NCBI RefSeq assembly: GCF_036248255.1
Contig: NZ_CP109178.1
Location: forward strand, 8,437,001 to 8,501,000
DNA: 64,000 bases
Direction of reading: 5' to 3'
Source of the DNA: Streptomyces sp. NBC_01717
GTDB lineage: Bacteria; Actinomycetota; Actinomycetes; Streptomycetales; Streptomycetaceae
Both the position numbers and the translations under genes were made by a program. Positions 1-9,187 of the stretch are shown here, piece by piece; position 1 is the stretch's first letter; each line of letters opens with the position of its first letter. The notes beneath the pieces are model-generated. The model was not told where the DNA came from. It saw only the letters and a program-made list of their open reading frames with translations, and ran no database searches.

Positions 1-2561
1 TCGGCCTGGATGTACTCCGTGCGCTCCCGGGGGACGGTCAGGTAGGACGGCGACGACACATTGAGGCCGTTGAGCCCGGTCCCGTAGACCGTGCTTCCCT
101 CCTGGTAGCGGAGCTTCTCGTTCATGCCCTTGTACGTCGTGCGGACCTTGGCGAACTTCTTGACCTCGCCGCGCGTCAGCCGTCGTTCCGGGGTGTCGCC
201 GACCTCGTCCTGGGCGTAGGCCGCGTCGTAGAGGGTGGAGGTGTCGCCCACGGTGATGTCGCTGTCCGCGTCGGCGAGGCGCCAGCGCTCGTTGAACGCG
301 ACCTTGCCGAGGTGGGCTTCCGTGGTCGGCGTGATCCACAGCGCGTCGCGTGGGAAGGCTCCGTAGGCGCCGCCGGCCAGCATGCTGTGCCGGATGCCGA
401 ACTGACCGTCGTCCGTGGTGCGGGTCAGGTTGCCTGCCATGAACTCGGGCCGGGTGTCCTTGCCCTCCACGGACGCCGTCCAACGGCGGGCCTTGCGGGC
501 ATCGAAGACGATCTCGTTCGAGCCGGCCTTCAGATCGGCGCTGACGATCGCGATCTGCGGCACCCCGTCGGTGATCATTCTGATCATCGCCAGACCCATG
601 TAACGGCCCTCGGGCACCCGCAGGTCCCGGGTGCCCTCCGCGCGGACCTCGGCGTTCATCGCGGCACCGTTGTCCGCGTTGAGCAGGGAGATCTGGGCGG
701 CGGCGGGCTTGCCCGCGCGGTCGAGCGTGGTGACCTTGACGGTCTGCGCGCGATCGAGGAGGAGCGGGATGCGCAGCGACTGGCCGCCGCCCGCCGGGAG
801 TGCGGTCAGGGAGCCGCTGTACGTGCCGGTCGGCGTGCCCGCAGTATCGACGGTGAGCGTGACATCGGTGGACTCACCGGCGCCCAGTGTGACGGTGGAC
901 GCCGACAGCTTGAGCAGGCCGGTGGGCGGGGTCGAACCCGTGGCGGCCAGCGTGCCCGTGAGGCTCAGGGTCGCGGAGGCGTCGCCCGTGTTGGTGAGCT
1001 TCACGGTGCGGGTCGCGGTGCCGTCGGAGACGTCCAGGCGGCCGAAGTCCACGGCGCCGGTGTCCGCCACGACGGACTGCTTCAGTGCGGCCGGAAGGTT
1101 CACCACACCCGTTCCGACGTCGAACACCGACTGGCTGCTCTGCGGTGCCGTCGCGGTGCCCATCAGCGTGTGCTTCAACTGGTCCGGGGTCCAGTCGGGG
1201 TGCTGCTGGGCCAGCAGCGCCGCGGCGCCCGTGATGTGCGGGGCGGCCATCGACGTACCGCTCAGGGCCGTGTACGCCGGGTCGGACTGCACGGTGCCGA
1301 TGTTCGTGCCCGTGGCGCGTGCCGCGACGACGTTGACGCCGGGGGCGGCGATCTCGGGCTTCACCGTGCCGTTGAAGGACGGTCCTCGGCTGGAGAACGA
1401 GGCGGTGCCGCCCGCGAAGTCCACCGCGGCGACCGACAGGGCGTGCGGGGCGATCGACGGGGCCGACACGGTGCTGATGTTCGGACCGTTGTTGCCCGCC
1501 GACACCACGAACAATGTGCCGGACGAGGTGGCCAACGCTTCGAGCGACTGGGTGACCGGGTCCTGGCCGTTCGTCGGACCGCTGCCCAGCGACATGTTGA
1601 CCACCTTCGCGCCCTGCGCGACGGCCCACTCCATGCCGGCGATGACCGACGAGTCCGAACCGGAGCCGTCGTCACCGAGCACCTTGCCGACGATCAGGTC
1701 GGCGTCCGGCGCGACACCGGAGCGTATGCCCGGGGCCCCTGCCCCGCTGCCCGCCACGGTCGCCGCGACATGGGTGCCGTGGCCGACCTTGTCGAGGGTG
1801 TTGCCGCTGCCGGAGAAGTCCTTGGCCTCACTGATCCGGCCTGCGAGGTCGGCGTGCGTCTGGTCGACGCCGGTGTCCAGCACGGCGACCTTGACGCCCA
1901 TGCCGGTGCGGCCGGACTGCCAGGCGCTGTCCGCGCCGATCTGGGTGAGGTTGCGGTCCAGCGCGTCGGCGTGCACCTTGCCGTCCAGCCAGATGCTCGC
2001 GACGCCGTTCAACGCGCCCTTGGTGTCGAGCGCTTCACCGACCTCGTCCGCGTCGTCCTTGTCCAGGACCGCCGTGCTGGCCTTCAGCGCGTGGAAGTCC
2101 CGCTTGGCAGGGAACAGCCCGTCGCTGGAGAGCGCCTCGGGGCGGCCCGCGCCGGTTCGGCGCACGATCAGCGGCAGCGAGTCGACGTGGGAGTCGTCGT
2201 AGCCGTCGCGGATCAGGCCGTCGACGTTGAACAGTTGCGGGTCGAGGAGGGAGCCGACCTTGCCGATCACGTCGGTCGGGTAGAAGTACGCGTCGCCGTC
2301 GATGTCCGTACGGGCGAGCATCGTGCCAGGAGCCGAATCGGCGGCGGGCACCGCGCTGTACGACTTCCTGCCGTCCGCGGTGGTGGTGACCGTCACCCGG
2401 TCACCGGTGATCAGCGTGACCGTGCGGCTCACCGCGGAGCCGAACGCCGCGGCTGCCGGCTCCGGTGCGGGCCCGGCGGTGGCCGAAGGCACGACTGCGG
2501 GCGAGCACAGGGCGGCGACGGTGATCGCCGCCACAAGTCTGGCGCGGGCAAGAGGTCTCAT
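1..2561 (-). CDS. Secreted subtilisin-like serine protease (S8 family), C-terminus cut by window edge
   Basis: Extracellular serine endopeptidase. At least 853 residues lie in the window and the stop lies beyond base 1. The N-terminus is a Sec-type signal peptide (MRPLAR, then a hydrophobic stretch ending near ATAGPAP). The catalytic triad is complete: Asp229 in VLDTGVD, His261 in GHGTHVAA and Ser437 in SGTSMAAPH. An oxyanion-type Asn occurs in SAGNNGP. After the catalytic domain come beta-rich segments of the kind found in large streptomycete S8 enzymes. The ATG shares four bases (ATGA) with the stop of the upstream TusA-like gene, which fixes the start and implies translational coupling. 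The substrate is unknown. Family call is very secure. Confidence 0.95.
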   Translation of the reverse strand, partial: MRPLARARLVAAITVAALCSPAVVPSATAGPAPEPAAAAFGSAVSRTVTLITGDRVTVTTTADGRKSYSAVPAADSAPGTMLARTDIDGDAYFYPTDVIGKVGSLLDPQLFNVDGLIRDGYDDSHVDSLPLIVRRTGAGRPEALSSDGLFPAKRDFHALKASTAVLDKDDADEVGEALDTKGALNGVASIWLDGKVHADALDRNLTQIGADSAWQSGRTGMGVKVAVLDTGVDQTHADLAGRISEAKDFSGSGNTLDKVGHGTHVAATVAGSGAGAPGIRSGVAPDADLIVGKVLGDDGSGSDSSVIAGMEWAVAQGAKVVNMSLGSGPTNGQDPVTQSLEALATSSGTLFVVSAGNNGPNISTVSAPSIAPHALSVAAVDFAGGTASFSSRGPSFNGTVKPEIAAPGVNVVAARATGTNIGTVQSDPAYTALSGTSMAAPHITGAAALLAQQHPDWTPDQLKHTLMGTATAPQSSQSVFDVGTGVVNLPAALKQSVVADTGAVDFGRLDVSDGTATRTVKLTNTGDASATLSLTGTLAATGSTPPTGLLKLSASTVTLGAGESTDVTLTVDTAGTPTGTYSGSLTALPAGGGQSLRIPLLLDRAQTVKVTTLDRAGKPAAAQISLLNADNGAAMNAEVRAEGTRDLRVPEGRYMGLAMIRMITDGVPQIAIVSADLKAGSNEIVFDARKARRWTASVEGKDTRPEFMAGNLTRTTDDGQFGIRHSMLAGGAYGAFPRDALWITPTTEAHLGKVAFNERWRLADADSDITVGDTSTLYDAAYAQDEVGDTPERRLTRGEVKKFAKVRTTYKGMNEKLRYQEGSTVYGTGLNGLNVSSPSYLTVPRERTEYIQA

Positions 2562-2896
2562 GAGGACTCCGGCTTCTGGAAGTTGGACGGACGCGGCGTG
2601 CCCGGCACGGGAGGCGTCGGCAGCTTGATGCGGTACGCGCTCTGCTCGCCGGTCTCCTCGTCGGTGAGCAGGGTGGAGCCGGTCAGCCGGCACCAACCGC
2701 GCAGCGACGAGCGGACCCGAGGATTGGCGCTGTGCAGTTCCAGCACGCTGCCTTCCGGCAGCTCGCGGCAGCGCCGTTCCAGCAGGCCGAGGATGCGCTC
2801 CCAGGGTTCGCCGCCCGCGTCGACGACGGCACGGACCGAGTCGTCCGGACCCGACGCGTCGGACGAGGCGGGGGACGAGGCAGCACACATGGGCAT
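2558..2896 (-). CDS. TusA-like small protein lacking the CPxP cysteine
   Basis: A 112-residue cytosolic protein. The segment from about residue 22 to 80 (LLERRCRELPEGSVLEL, then LRGWCRLTGSTLL) has the two-helix, four-strand pattern of TusA sulfurtransferases. True TusA carries its active cysteine in a CPxP motif at the start of helix 1; here that position reads GGEPW. A sulfur-carrier role is therefore unlikely, although Cys42 and Cys71 remain. ATG 2896 is preceded by GAGGAAGA. The stop overlaps the start of the S8 protease gene and the SARP gene ends 88 bases upstream, so the three probably form one operon. Family placement is moderate and function unknown. Confidence 0.7.
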   Translation of the reverse strand: MPMCAASSPASSDASGPDDSVRAVVDAGGEPWERILGLLERRCRELPEGSVLELHSANPRVRSSLRGWCRLTGSTLLTDEETGEQSAYRIKLPTPPVPGTPRPSNFQKPESS

Positions 2897-2984
2897 TTCT
2901 TCCTCGGCAGAGAGAGCACGGGGCACACACACCCCGGGGTTCCGGGGCCGACCAGGACCGTAGGGAAACCCCGTTACCCGTGAA

Positions 2985-5900
2985 TTACCGCTGCTGCGAA
3001 GCGGTCGGCGGCTGCGCGGCGCGGGCGGCTGCGAGCTCCTCCGACAGCCTTCGCATGCCGTCCAGCACCTGCGGATCACGCGCGAGCGACACCGCGTCGC
3101 CGCACTCCCGCAGAGCCTCGTCCGCCTCGGCGAGGCGCCCGCATCGCAGTTCCACCTCGGCAAGCCCCACCAGCGCGTACGGCAGCACCCACGACGTGCC
3201 GAGCGAACGGGCCAGCCGGACCGCGGCGTTGGCCAGCGCGGTGGCCCGCTGGTGATCGCCCACGAGGAGTTCGGCACCCGCCAGATTGCTCTGGTCGAAG
3301 GCGAGCACCGTGGGGTCACCGGTGCGGCGGGCGACCGACACGGCACGCCGCGCACAGTCCCGTGCGGCCTCCGACCTGCCTTCCTCGCGGGCCAGTTCGC
3401 CCACTACGGACAACGCGCTGGAGAGCAGCGCGGCGTCTTCGGTCCGCTCGGCAGTCCGCAGCGCCTCCTCGGCCGCCTCGCGGCTCTCGCGTACCTGCCC
3501 GGATACCAGAAGGGAGGCGGCGCGGATCGTGAACAGCCGGGAAAGCAACGGATCCCGGCCCGCGTCGGGAAGCCGCGCTGTTTCCTGCTCGGCGCGGCGC
3601 AGAGCGGACGCGGTCTCGTCGAAATGTCCGGCGTAGAAGCTGAGCGCGGCGATGGCCAGCTGCAGCCCGGCACGGTCGACCGCGGGTGACTGCTTGGACG
3701 CCGGTGCCGCACGGAGCACCGCGAGACCGTCGAGCGGGCGCCCGGCCCGGCCGAGCACCTCGGCCATGGACACTGCGGCCCGCAGTGCCCCGATGTGGTC
3801 GGCGGCCGACGTCAGATCCCGCAACGCGCGGTGCAGCACCTCCTCGGCCTCCGGGTAGCGGGCCGCGCGGCGCAGCACCTGGCCCCAGGCCAGTCTTGCA
3901 TCGGCGGCCCCGGCCGGGTCCAGCGCATCCAAGTGCGCCACAAGTTCCCGGTAGTAGTCGCAGGCGCTGTCGTTGGCGTAGAGGGCGGCCGCCCGGTCGG
4001 CGGCGGCTCGCAGGAAGACCGGCGCGCGGCTGTCGTCCGACACCGTCAGATGGAAGGCGACGGTGTCGACGGCGTCGGGACGCAGACGCAGTACCGCGTC
4101 CGCGTAGGCCCGGTGGAGACGTCGGCGCGCGGCCCTGCTCAGCTGCTCGGTACAGGCCAGGCGCACCAGGGGGTGGCGGAAGGCATAGCCGAGGGCGGGC
4201 CGGCCGGCCAGGACGACGTCCCGTTCCTCGACGATGCCCGCACCGGCGGCTGCGTCGAGCGCCGCCGCGACCTCGCGGCCGTCCAAGGGCGGGTGCAGAC
4301 CGGCGGAGGTCACGGTCTCCAGTTCGGTGAGCGAAACCGCGGTTCCGCCGGCCACCGACAGCGCGGCCAGTGTGCGCCGGGCATCCGCGGGCAGCCGGGC
4401 CAGCCGGCCCGCGACCAGTCGCCGGATGCCGTCCGGAACGGCATCGCTGTCCGGTTCGGCGGTGGTGCGCTGTCGCGGTCCCATGCGCTCCAGGTCCGCC
4501 ACCGGACTGCTGGTCAGTTCGAGGGTGAACAGCGGGTTCCCGAGGGAGAGGTGGAAGATACGTGATGCCGTGCGACGGTCCTCGGCGCGCCCGCCGAGAC
4601 CGGCCGCCGCCACGGCGAGACCGGCGCAGTCCGCACGGCTCAGACGGAGCAGGTCGATCTCCACCGCCATGCGCTGCCGCAGGATCGCGTCGAGCACCTG
4701 CCGCCGTGCGTCGTTCGGGTCCGGACTGTCGTCGCGGCAGGTGGCGATGAACCGCCACCGTCTGGCCTGCGTTGTCCGTACGAGGTGATGCAGCAGGCTC
4801 AGCGATCCCGGGTCGGCGGCGTGCAGATCGTCGAGCACGACAAGGACCGGACGGGAGGCCGCGAGATCTGTGAGGAATCCGGCGACGGCCCGGAACAGCC
4901 TGGCGCGCTCCTCCTCCGGGCTCGCAGCGGCAGGCGGGCCGCCGCCCAGGGAGGGCAGCAAGGCGGAGAGCCCGATGTGTTCGGCGCTCACCCGGGAGCG
5001 TTCAGCGGCGCTGCATCCGGCGAGGTGACCGTCGAGCGACTCCGCGAACACCCCGTACGGGGTCTGCCCCTCGGCCTCGTGGCTCGTACCCCACAGCACG
5101 CACACGCCCTGCGCCGCCGCACGCCGGGAAGCCTCGGCGACCAGCCGGGTCTTCCCGATGCCCGCCTCACCGCGCACCACGACGAGCGGAGTGTCCCCAT
5201 CCGCAGACGACGCGTGCTGGGCCAGGAGCGCCAGCGGATGTTCGCGGCCGAACAGCGGGAGTCGTTCGGGGCGGCGGATCGCGGGTGGCAGTGGCGCGGG
5301 GTCCGGCGAGATCCGGGAGAGCGGCGGGGTAGCGAGTGCATCGAGCGCCGCCAGGGCCGTACGGTGCATGGCTTCAAGCTCCGCGCCGGGACGCACACCG
5401 AGTTCATCGGCCAGGGCCTCGCGGCAGGCGTGGTACTGGCGGATGGCCTGACGCGGCCGGCCCATGTCGCACCAGACGCGGGCCAGGAGGAGATTCAGGA
5501 CCTCGTCGGCGGGGGAGCGGTCCACCGCGTCCCGCAGCACACCGACCGCATCGTCGGTGCGTCCGTCGGCCAACAGCCGCTCGGCCAGGGCGGGGACGAG
5601 CTGCTCGCGCAGCACCTCGATACGGCGACGGCGCTCACCGGCCCAGTCCGCGAATCGGTCCTCGGGCAGCAACTCCCGCCGCAGTGCACTCAGTGCGGCG
5701 CCGAGCGCATCGGCATCCCCTGCGGCGAGCGCGTTGCGCGCGGTCTTCTCCGCCTCGTCGGCATCGACCCGTACCCGGTCCGGAGCCAGGTACAGCAGAT
5801 CGCCCTCCGCCACCAGATAGGAGGACGGAACGCGGGGAGCCAGCTCCGGCTCCAGTGCGTGGCGTGCGGCGTGCAGGGTCACCCGGAGATTGCGAACCGC

Positions 5901-6116
5901 AGCATCCATCGGGGCGTCCGGCCACAGCAGGTCCATCACTTCCTCGCGGTGGCGCCGCAGTTCCGGAGCCACCGCGAGCAGCTTCACCAGGGTCTGCGCG
6001 GTGCTGCGCCGCCACCTGCGCGGAATCTCCACGCCGTCGTCGCGTACCGCCGCGAAGCCGCCGAGGAGGTGCAGGGACAGCTGAGGAGCGCCCAGGGCTT
6101 CAGCGGGTCCTGGCAT
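2985..6116 (-). CDS. AfsR/SARP-type transcriptional regulator (BTAD, NTPase, TPR)
   Basis: Large regulator of 1,043 residues. An OmpR-like winged-helix domain (residues 13-110; LHLLGGF, MDLLWPD) is followed by a bacterial transcriptional activation domain (115-260), an STAND/AAA NTPase with Walker A GEAGIGKT (316-323) and Walker B VLVVLDD (424-430), and a long helical TPR-rich C-terminus. No LuxR helix-turn-helix is seen at the end. Members of this family activate secondary-metabolite or morphogenesis genes by binding direct repeats near -35 boxes. ATG 6116 is preferred over the GTG 33 bases upstream because homologues begin close to the LLGGF motif and AAAGG lies upstream. It heads the TusA-like/S8 protease operon and is the nearest candidate activator of the KAS cassette at 8-14 kb. 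Confidence 0.9.
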   Translation of the reverse strand: MPGPAEALGAPQLSLHLLGGFAAVRDDGVEIPRRWRRSTAQTLVKLLAVAPELRRHREEVMDLLWPDAPMDAAVRNLRVTLHAARHALEPELAPRVPSSYLVAEGDLLYLAPDRVRVDADEAEKTARNALAAGDADALGAALSALRRELLPEDRFADWAGERRRRIEVLREQLVPALAERLLADGRTDDAVGVLRDAVDRSPADEVLNLLLARVWCDMGRPRQAIRQYHACREALADELGVRPGAELEAMHRTALAALDALATPPLSRISPDPAPLPPAIRRPERLPLFGREHPLALLAQHASSADGDTPLVVVRGEAGIGKTRLVAEASRRAAAQGVCVLWGTSHEAEGQTPYGVFAESLDGHLAGCSAAERSRVSAEHIGLSALLPSLGGGPPAAASPEEERARLFRAVAGFLTDLAASRPVLVVLDDLHAADPGSLSLLHHLVRTTQARRWRFIATCRDDSPDPNDARRQVLDAILRQRMAVEIDLLRLSRADCAGLAVAAAGLGGRAEDRRTASRIFHLSLGNPLFTLELTSSPVADLERMGPRQRTTAEPDSDAVPDGIRRLVAGRLARLPADARRTLAALSVAGGTAVSLTELETVTSAGLHPPLDGREVAAALDAAAGAGIVEERDVVLAGRPALGYAFRHPLVRLACTEQLSRAARRRLHRAYADAVLRLRPDAVDTVAFHLTVSDDSRAPVFLRAAADRAAALYANDSACDYYRELVAHLDALDPAGAADARLAWGQVLRRAARYPEAEEVLHRALRDLTSAADHIGALRAAVSMAEVLGRAGRPLDGLAVLRAAPASKQSPAVDRAGLQLAIAALSFYAGHFDETASALRRAEQETARLPDAGRDPLLSRLFTIRAASLLVSGQVRESREAAEEALRTAERTEDAALLSSALSVVGELAREEGRSEAARDCARRAVSVARRTGDPTVLAFDQSNLAGAELLVGDHQRATALANAAVRLARSLGTSWVLPYALVGLAEVELRCGRLAEADEALRECGDAVSLARDPQVLDGMRRLSEELAAARAAQPPTASQQR

Positions 6117-6183
6117 GGCCACACCTTTGACGGTCAACGGTCGGTGCACGACAGGTGTGTACCGCTGTGCCGTTACTGAGGCG

Positions 6184-6438
6184 TTACTGCGAATCCGATC
6201 GAGTGGGTGTTCTGGTCGGGCACGCCGGCGAAGGCCGCGAGTCCGAAGCGGACCGTGCCGGGCGAGGGAGGGAATGCGGTGTTCGAAGCAGGCCGCCCTC
6301 GGCGAGCGCCAGGTCCTTCAGCAGCCGCCGCGCACTCGGCCGGGACCATCGCTCGGCCGGGAGCTCCTCACCCGCGCACTCCACCCGGAATCCGCCGAGC
6401 ACCAGGATGGTGACGTCTTGCACCGTTGACGGGGCCAC
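6184..6438 (-). pseudogene. Truncated SARP/BTAD regulator remnant
   Basis: The first about 45 codons from GTG 6438 read as the N-terminal winged helix of a SARP protein (ILVLGGFRVE, RRLLKDLAL), aligning with LHLLGGF and LVKLLAV of the intact regulator just downstream. A good Shine-Dalgarno (GGAGG, 8 bases away) is still present. After LALAEGG the frame loses similarity, runs through a Pro/Arg/Ser-rich stretch and stops after 84 codons, whereas SARPs have at least 250. It is best read as the surviving 5' end of a second regulator whose remainder was deleted or frameshifted. The decayed part could include sequencing error. Confidence 0.55.
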
Positions 6439-6503
6439 CGGAGTACCTCCGTGCGCAGGGCCATGACGTCGGTGCACAGTAGGAAGCCCGCATCACCCGG
6501 TCA

Positions 6504-7817
6504 TTACCCGTGCGCCTGCCCATGGGGTGCCGGGAGCAGATGCGGTGTGCTGTCGTCGTCGAGGAACTCCACGACCGCAAGGGCGAAGAGCGCCGCGATC
6601 GCGATCCATACGGTGACCATCGCCGTCGGCCGGTCCCACACGATCAGCACAACGGCGGCCACCACGACGACCGTCCAGTTCAGCGGGTCCTTCGCCCGGT
6701 GGACCCAGGCGCCGACCGGACCACCGGTGATCCCGGCCGCGTCGCGTACGGCGCCGATGCCGCCGTTCCACATGGCCTTGACCCGGGTGGCGGCGCGACC
6801 CTCGCCGGAGAGCCAGGCGGCGAGAGCCACCACCACGCCCAGTGTGATCACCATCCGGATCCCGGCGCGGAGGAAGCCGACCAAGGCATCGAAAATCGAA
6901 CCGGCCGCCGACTGCGACACCGACGCCGGGAGGCTGTCCAGGTAGAACGCCCGGAACACCCACAACGCCACGCCGAGCACAGCGGCGCCCACCGCGACCG
7001 CGAGGGCCGCGGTGACCAGCGCGCGGCGTCGGCGCACGGCGAGCAGCACCCCGCCGGCGGCGAGCACGAGGGTCAGCAACGGCAGCCAGAAACCGACGAT
7101 CTGCAGCAGCCGGAACCCCTTCTTGGCCTTGCCGATCGCATCGGACGTCAGCACGGTGAAGTCGGTATGGATCTCGGGGATCTTCGCGGCGATCGTCAGC
7201 CCGTGGTCGACCAGGAGCTGCGTCACCCGGTCGATCACCGGGGCGAGATCGATGACGACCGTGTCGTTGGTGAGCTTCACGGCCCCGCCTCCGCTGCCGG
7301 TCAGCGCCTTGACGGCCGCCGCGTGGGCGTTCCGGTTGAGGGCCACCCACACCTTCTCGAAGGCGTCGGACGTCACGAACCTGTCCACCGTCCCGTGCAC
7401 GAAGTTCGAGACCCCGGTGGTGATCGGGCCGCTCAGCCGCCCCAGCGCCTTGTCGACGACCGGCCGGTCCGCGGGGGCCACCTGTTCGAGGAGGGAGTGG
7501 ACGTCCAGATGCGTCATCACGACATCGGTGACGCGGTTCGACACCGCGGCCTGCACATCGGGGTCGGAGGCCAGGGGCTTCACCATCGCCACATACCGGT
7601 CGGTGTCACCGATGTCGTTCTTGGCCCAGGCGGCGACGATGCTGAGTGGGGTGAGGACGGCCGCGACGAGGATCAGCAGGACGGCGAAGAACGAACCGAT
7701 CCGGGGCCGGGACCGCGCCGGAGCTCGCGCCTCCAGTTGCGCCATCCGTGCGCGTAGCGCATCCAGCTCGGCACGGGAGGCGGAGGAATCCGAGTGATCG
7801 TGGTCCGGTGTTGCCAT
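6504..7817 (-). CDS. Integral membrane protein of unknown function
   Basis: A 437-residue protein. A short charged cytoplasmic N-terminus with an Ala/Arg/Glu-rich helix (residues 14-35) precedes a first membrane segment (about 43-65, LLILVAAVLTPLSIVAAW). A roughly 185-residue soluble, probably extracellular domain follows, then a block of further membrane segments from about residue 240 to the C-terminus, with a short acidic loop near the end (FLDDDS). No catalytic motif is recognised. ATG 7817 was chosen because the upstream extension is Arg/Pro-rich and uncharacteristic. It is transcribed divergently from the KASIII gene with 197 bases between them, so the two may share regulation. Confidence 0.75.
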   Translation of the reverse strand: MATPDHDHSDSSASRAELDALRARMAQLEARAPARSRPRIGSFFAVLLILVAAVLTPLSIVAAWAKNDIGDTDRYVAMVKPLASDPDVQAAVSNRVTDVVMTHLDVHSLLEQVAPADRPVVDKALGRLSGPITTGVSNFVHGTVDRFVTSDAFEKVWVALNRNAHAAAVKALTGSGGGAVKLTNDTVVIDLAPVIDRVTQLLVDHGLTIAAKIPEIHTDFTVLTSDAIGKAKKGFRLLQIVGFWLPLLTLVLAAGGVLLAVRRRRALVTAALAVAVGAAVLGVALWVFRAFYLDSLPASVSQSAAGSIFDALVGFLRAGIRMVITLGVVVALAAWLSGEGRAATRVKAMWNGGIGAVRDAAGITGGPVGAWVHRAKDPLNWTVVVVAAVVLIVWDRPTAMVTVWIAIAALFALAVVEFLDDDSTPHLLPAPHGQAHG

Positions 7818-8014
7818 GACCCAAGGGGATGCCCTGCGCGTCCGTGCAGCGCGGCGAGTTGCTGCGAAAGGGTGAGCCAGGGGGCTCGCGGGGGGTACGC
7901 GTTCACGCCCTCGGGCTTCGCGCGCCCCCGTTCGGCCCAGTAAGCGCATCCTCGCCGGGGCGACGGCCGTTCGACAGCCGGCAGGCGTGATCGAGCACGG
8001 AATCGGAGCAGCGA

Positions 8015-9187
8015 GTGGCGAGGGGATACGTACTCGACGGCGGCGTGCAGCCGGAGAGTGAGCGGGACACGGAACGGCTCACCGGTTCGTCCGCCCGGCC
8101 CGTGACCGTGCCCGGCCAGGGCCCCGGCCCGGCCGCCGTACGGACCGCGGTCCTGGAAGCCGTCGCGGGGTGGGTGCCGGGGGAGCCGGTGGGCAATGAC
8201 GCGTTGCCCGCCGCGTGGGGCGTGGACGATGCCTGGGTACGCGCCCGCACCGGCATCGTCAGCCGCCACCGGGCCGGGGTGGGCCTGGCCACCGGGGACG
8301 TCGCCTTCGAAGCCGCCCGGCGACTGGTCGGCGACGGCGGTTCGACCGCCGCCGGGCCGGTGGACGCACTCGTGCTCGCGACCACCACTCCGGACCATCC
8401 CTGTCCCGGCACGGCCCCCGCCCTCGCTGCCCGGCTCGGTCTGGGAACGGTCCCCGCATTCGACATCGGCGCCGCGTGCAGCGGCTTCGTCTACGGGCTC
8501 GCCGTCTGCCGGGGACTCGTGGCCGCCGGTCTCCACGACCGGGTGCTGCTGGTGGGCGCGGATGTGTACTCGGCCTGGCTGGACCCGGCCGACCGGTCGG
8601 CGGGCGTGGTGTTCGGCGACGGGGCCGGGGCGGCACTCGTGGGGGCCGGGCGGGCGGGGACCCCCGGTGAACTGCTCGCCTTCGATCTGGGCAGCGACGG
8701 CACCGGGTACGACCTGATCACCGTGCCCGGGGGCGGTGCGCGGTCCCGCTCGACGCCGGAGCAGGCCACCGAGGGGGACGAGTTCTTCCGCATGCAAGGA
8801 CCTGCCGTGTACCAGCACGCCGTCGAGCGGATGACAGGATCCTGCCGGGCGCTGCTGGCCAAGGTGGGGTGGGACGCCGCCGACGTCGACCACTTCGTAC
8901 CGCACCAGGCCAACGCGCGGATCCTGCGGGCGGTGTCCGCCCGTGTCGGCATCGACCCGCGGCGCTGTGTCACGCACCTGGAACGGGTGGGGAACACAGG
9001 CGCCGCATCGATTCCGCTGGCGCTCGCCGACGCCGCCTCCGAGGGCCGGTTCCGAGCCGGCGACCAGATGCTGATCACCGCCTTCGGAGGCGGTCTGACC
9101 TGGGGGTCCGCCGCTCTTCGCTGGCCGGGAACCCGCACGAACGACGCACGGTGCGCGACGGAGGGAACAGAACATGACGCAGGCTGA
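8015..9187 (+). CDS. 3-oxoacyl-ACP synthase III-like condensing enzyme (KASIII)
   Basis: Decarboxylative condensing enzyme of the thiolase fold, expected to join an acyl-CoA starter to malonyl-ACP. The triad is intact: Cys155 in DIGAACSGF, His297 in VPHQANARI and Asn327 in GNTGAAS. The C-terminal AFGGGLTWG loop is typical. At 390 residues it is longer than FabH (about 320-340) because of an N-terminal extension. GTG 8015 has GGAG six bases upstream, but in-frame GTGs at 8102 and 8108 would give a more usual N-terminus. It is first in the cassette and its end overlaps the KAS II gene by 14 bases. Product specificity cannot be read from sequence. Confidence 0.9.
   Translation: MARGYVLDGGVQPESERDTERLTGSSARPVTVPGQGPGPAAVRTAVLEAVAGWVPGEPVGNDALPAAWGVDDAWVRARTGIVSRHRAGVGLATGDVAFEAARRLVGDGGSTAAGPVDALVLATTTPDHPCPGTAPALAARLGLGTVPAFDIGAACSGFVYGLAVCRGLVAAGLHDRVLLVGADVYSAWLDPADRSAGVVFGDGAGAALVGAGRAGTPGELLAFDLGSDGTGYDLITVPGGGARSRSTPEQATEGDEFFRMQGPAVYQHAVERMTGSCRALLAKVGWDAADVDHFVPHQANARILRAVSARVGIDPRRCVTHLERVGNTGAASIPLALADAASEGRFRAGDQMLITAFGGGLTWGSAALRWPGTRTNDARCATEGTEHDAG

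Noticed and set aside
312..2963. 883-codon open frame on the plus strand opposite the S8 protease, TusA-like gene and spacer
   Set aside because: Antisense shadow of high-GC coding DNA; Gly/Arg/Val-rich composition and no domain, while the minus strand encodes a complete catalytic triad.
4785..6179. 464-codon plus-strand frame opposite the SARP gene
   Set aside because: No recognisable motif; shadow of the SARP winged-helix, BTAD and NTPase region on the other strand.
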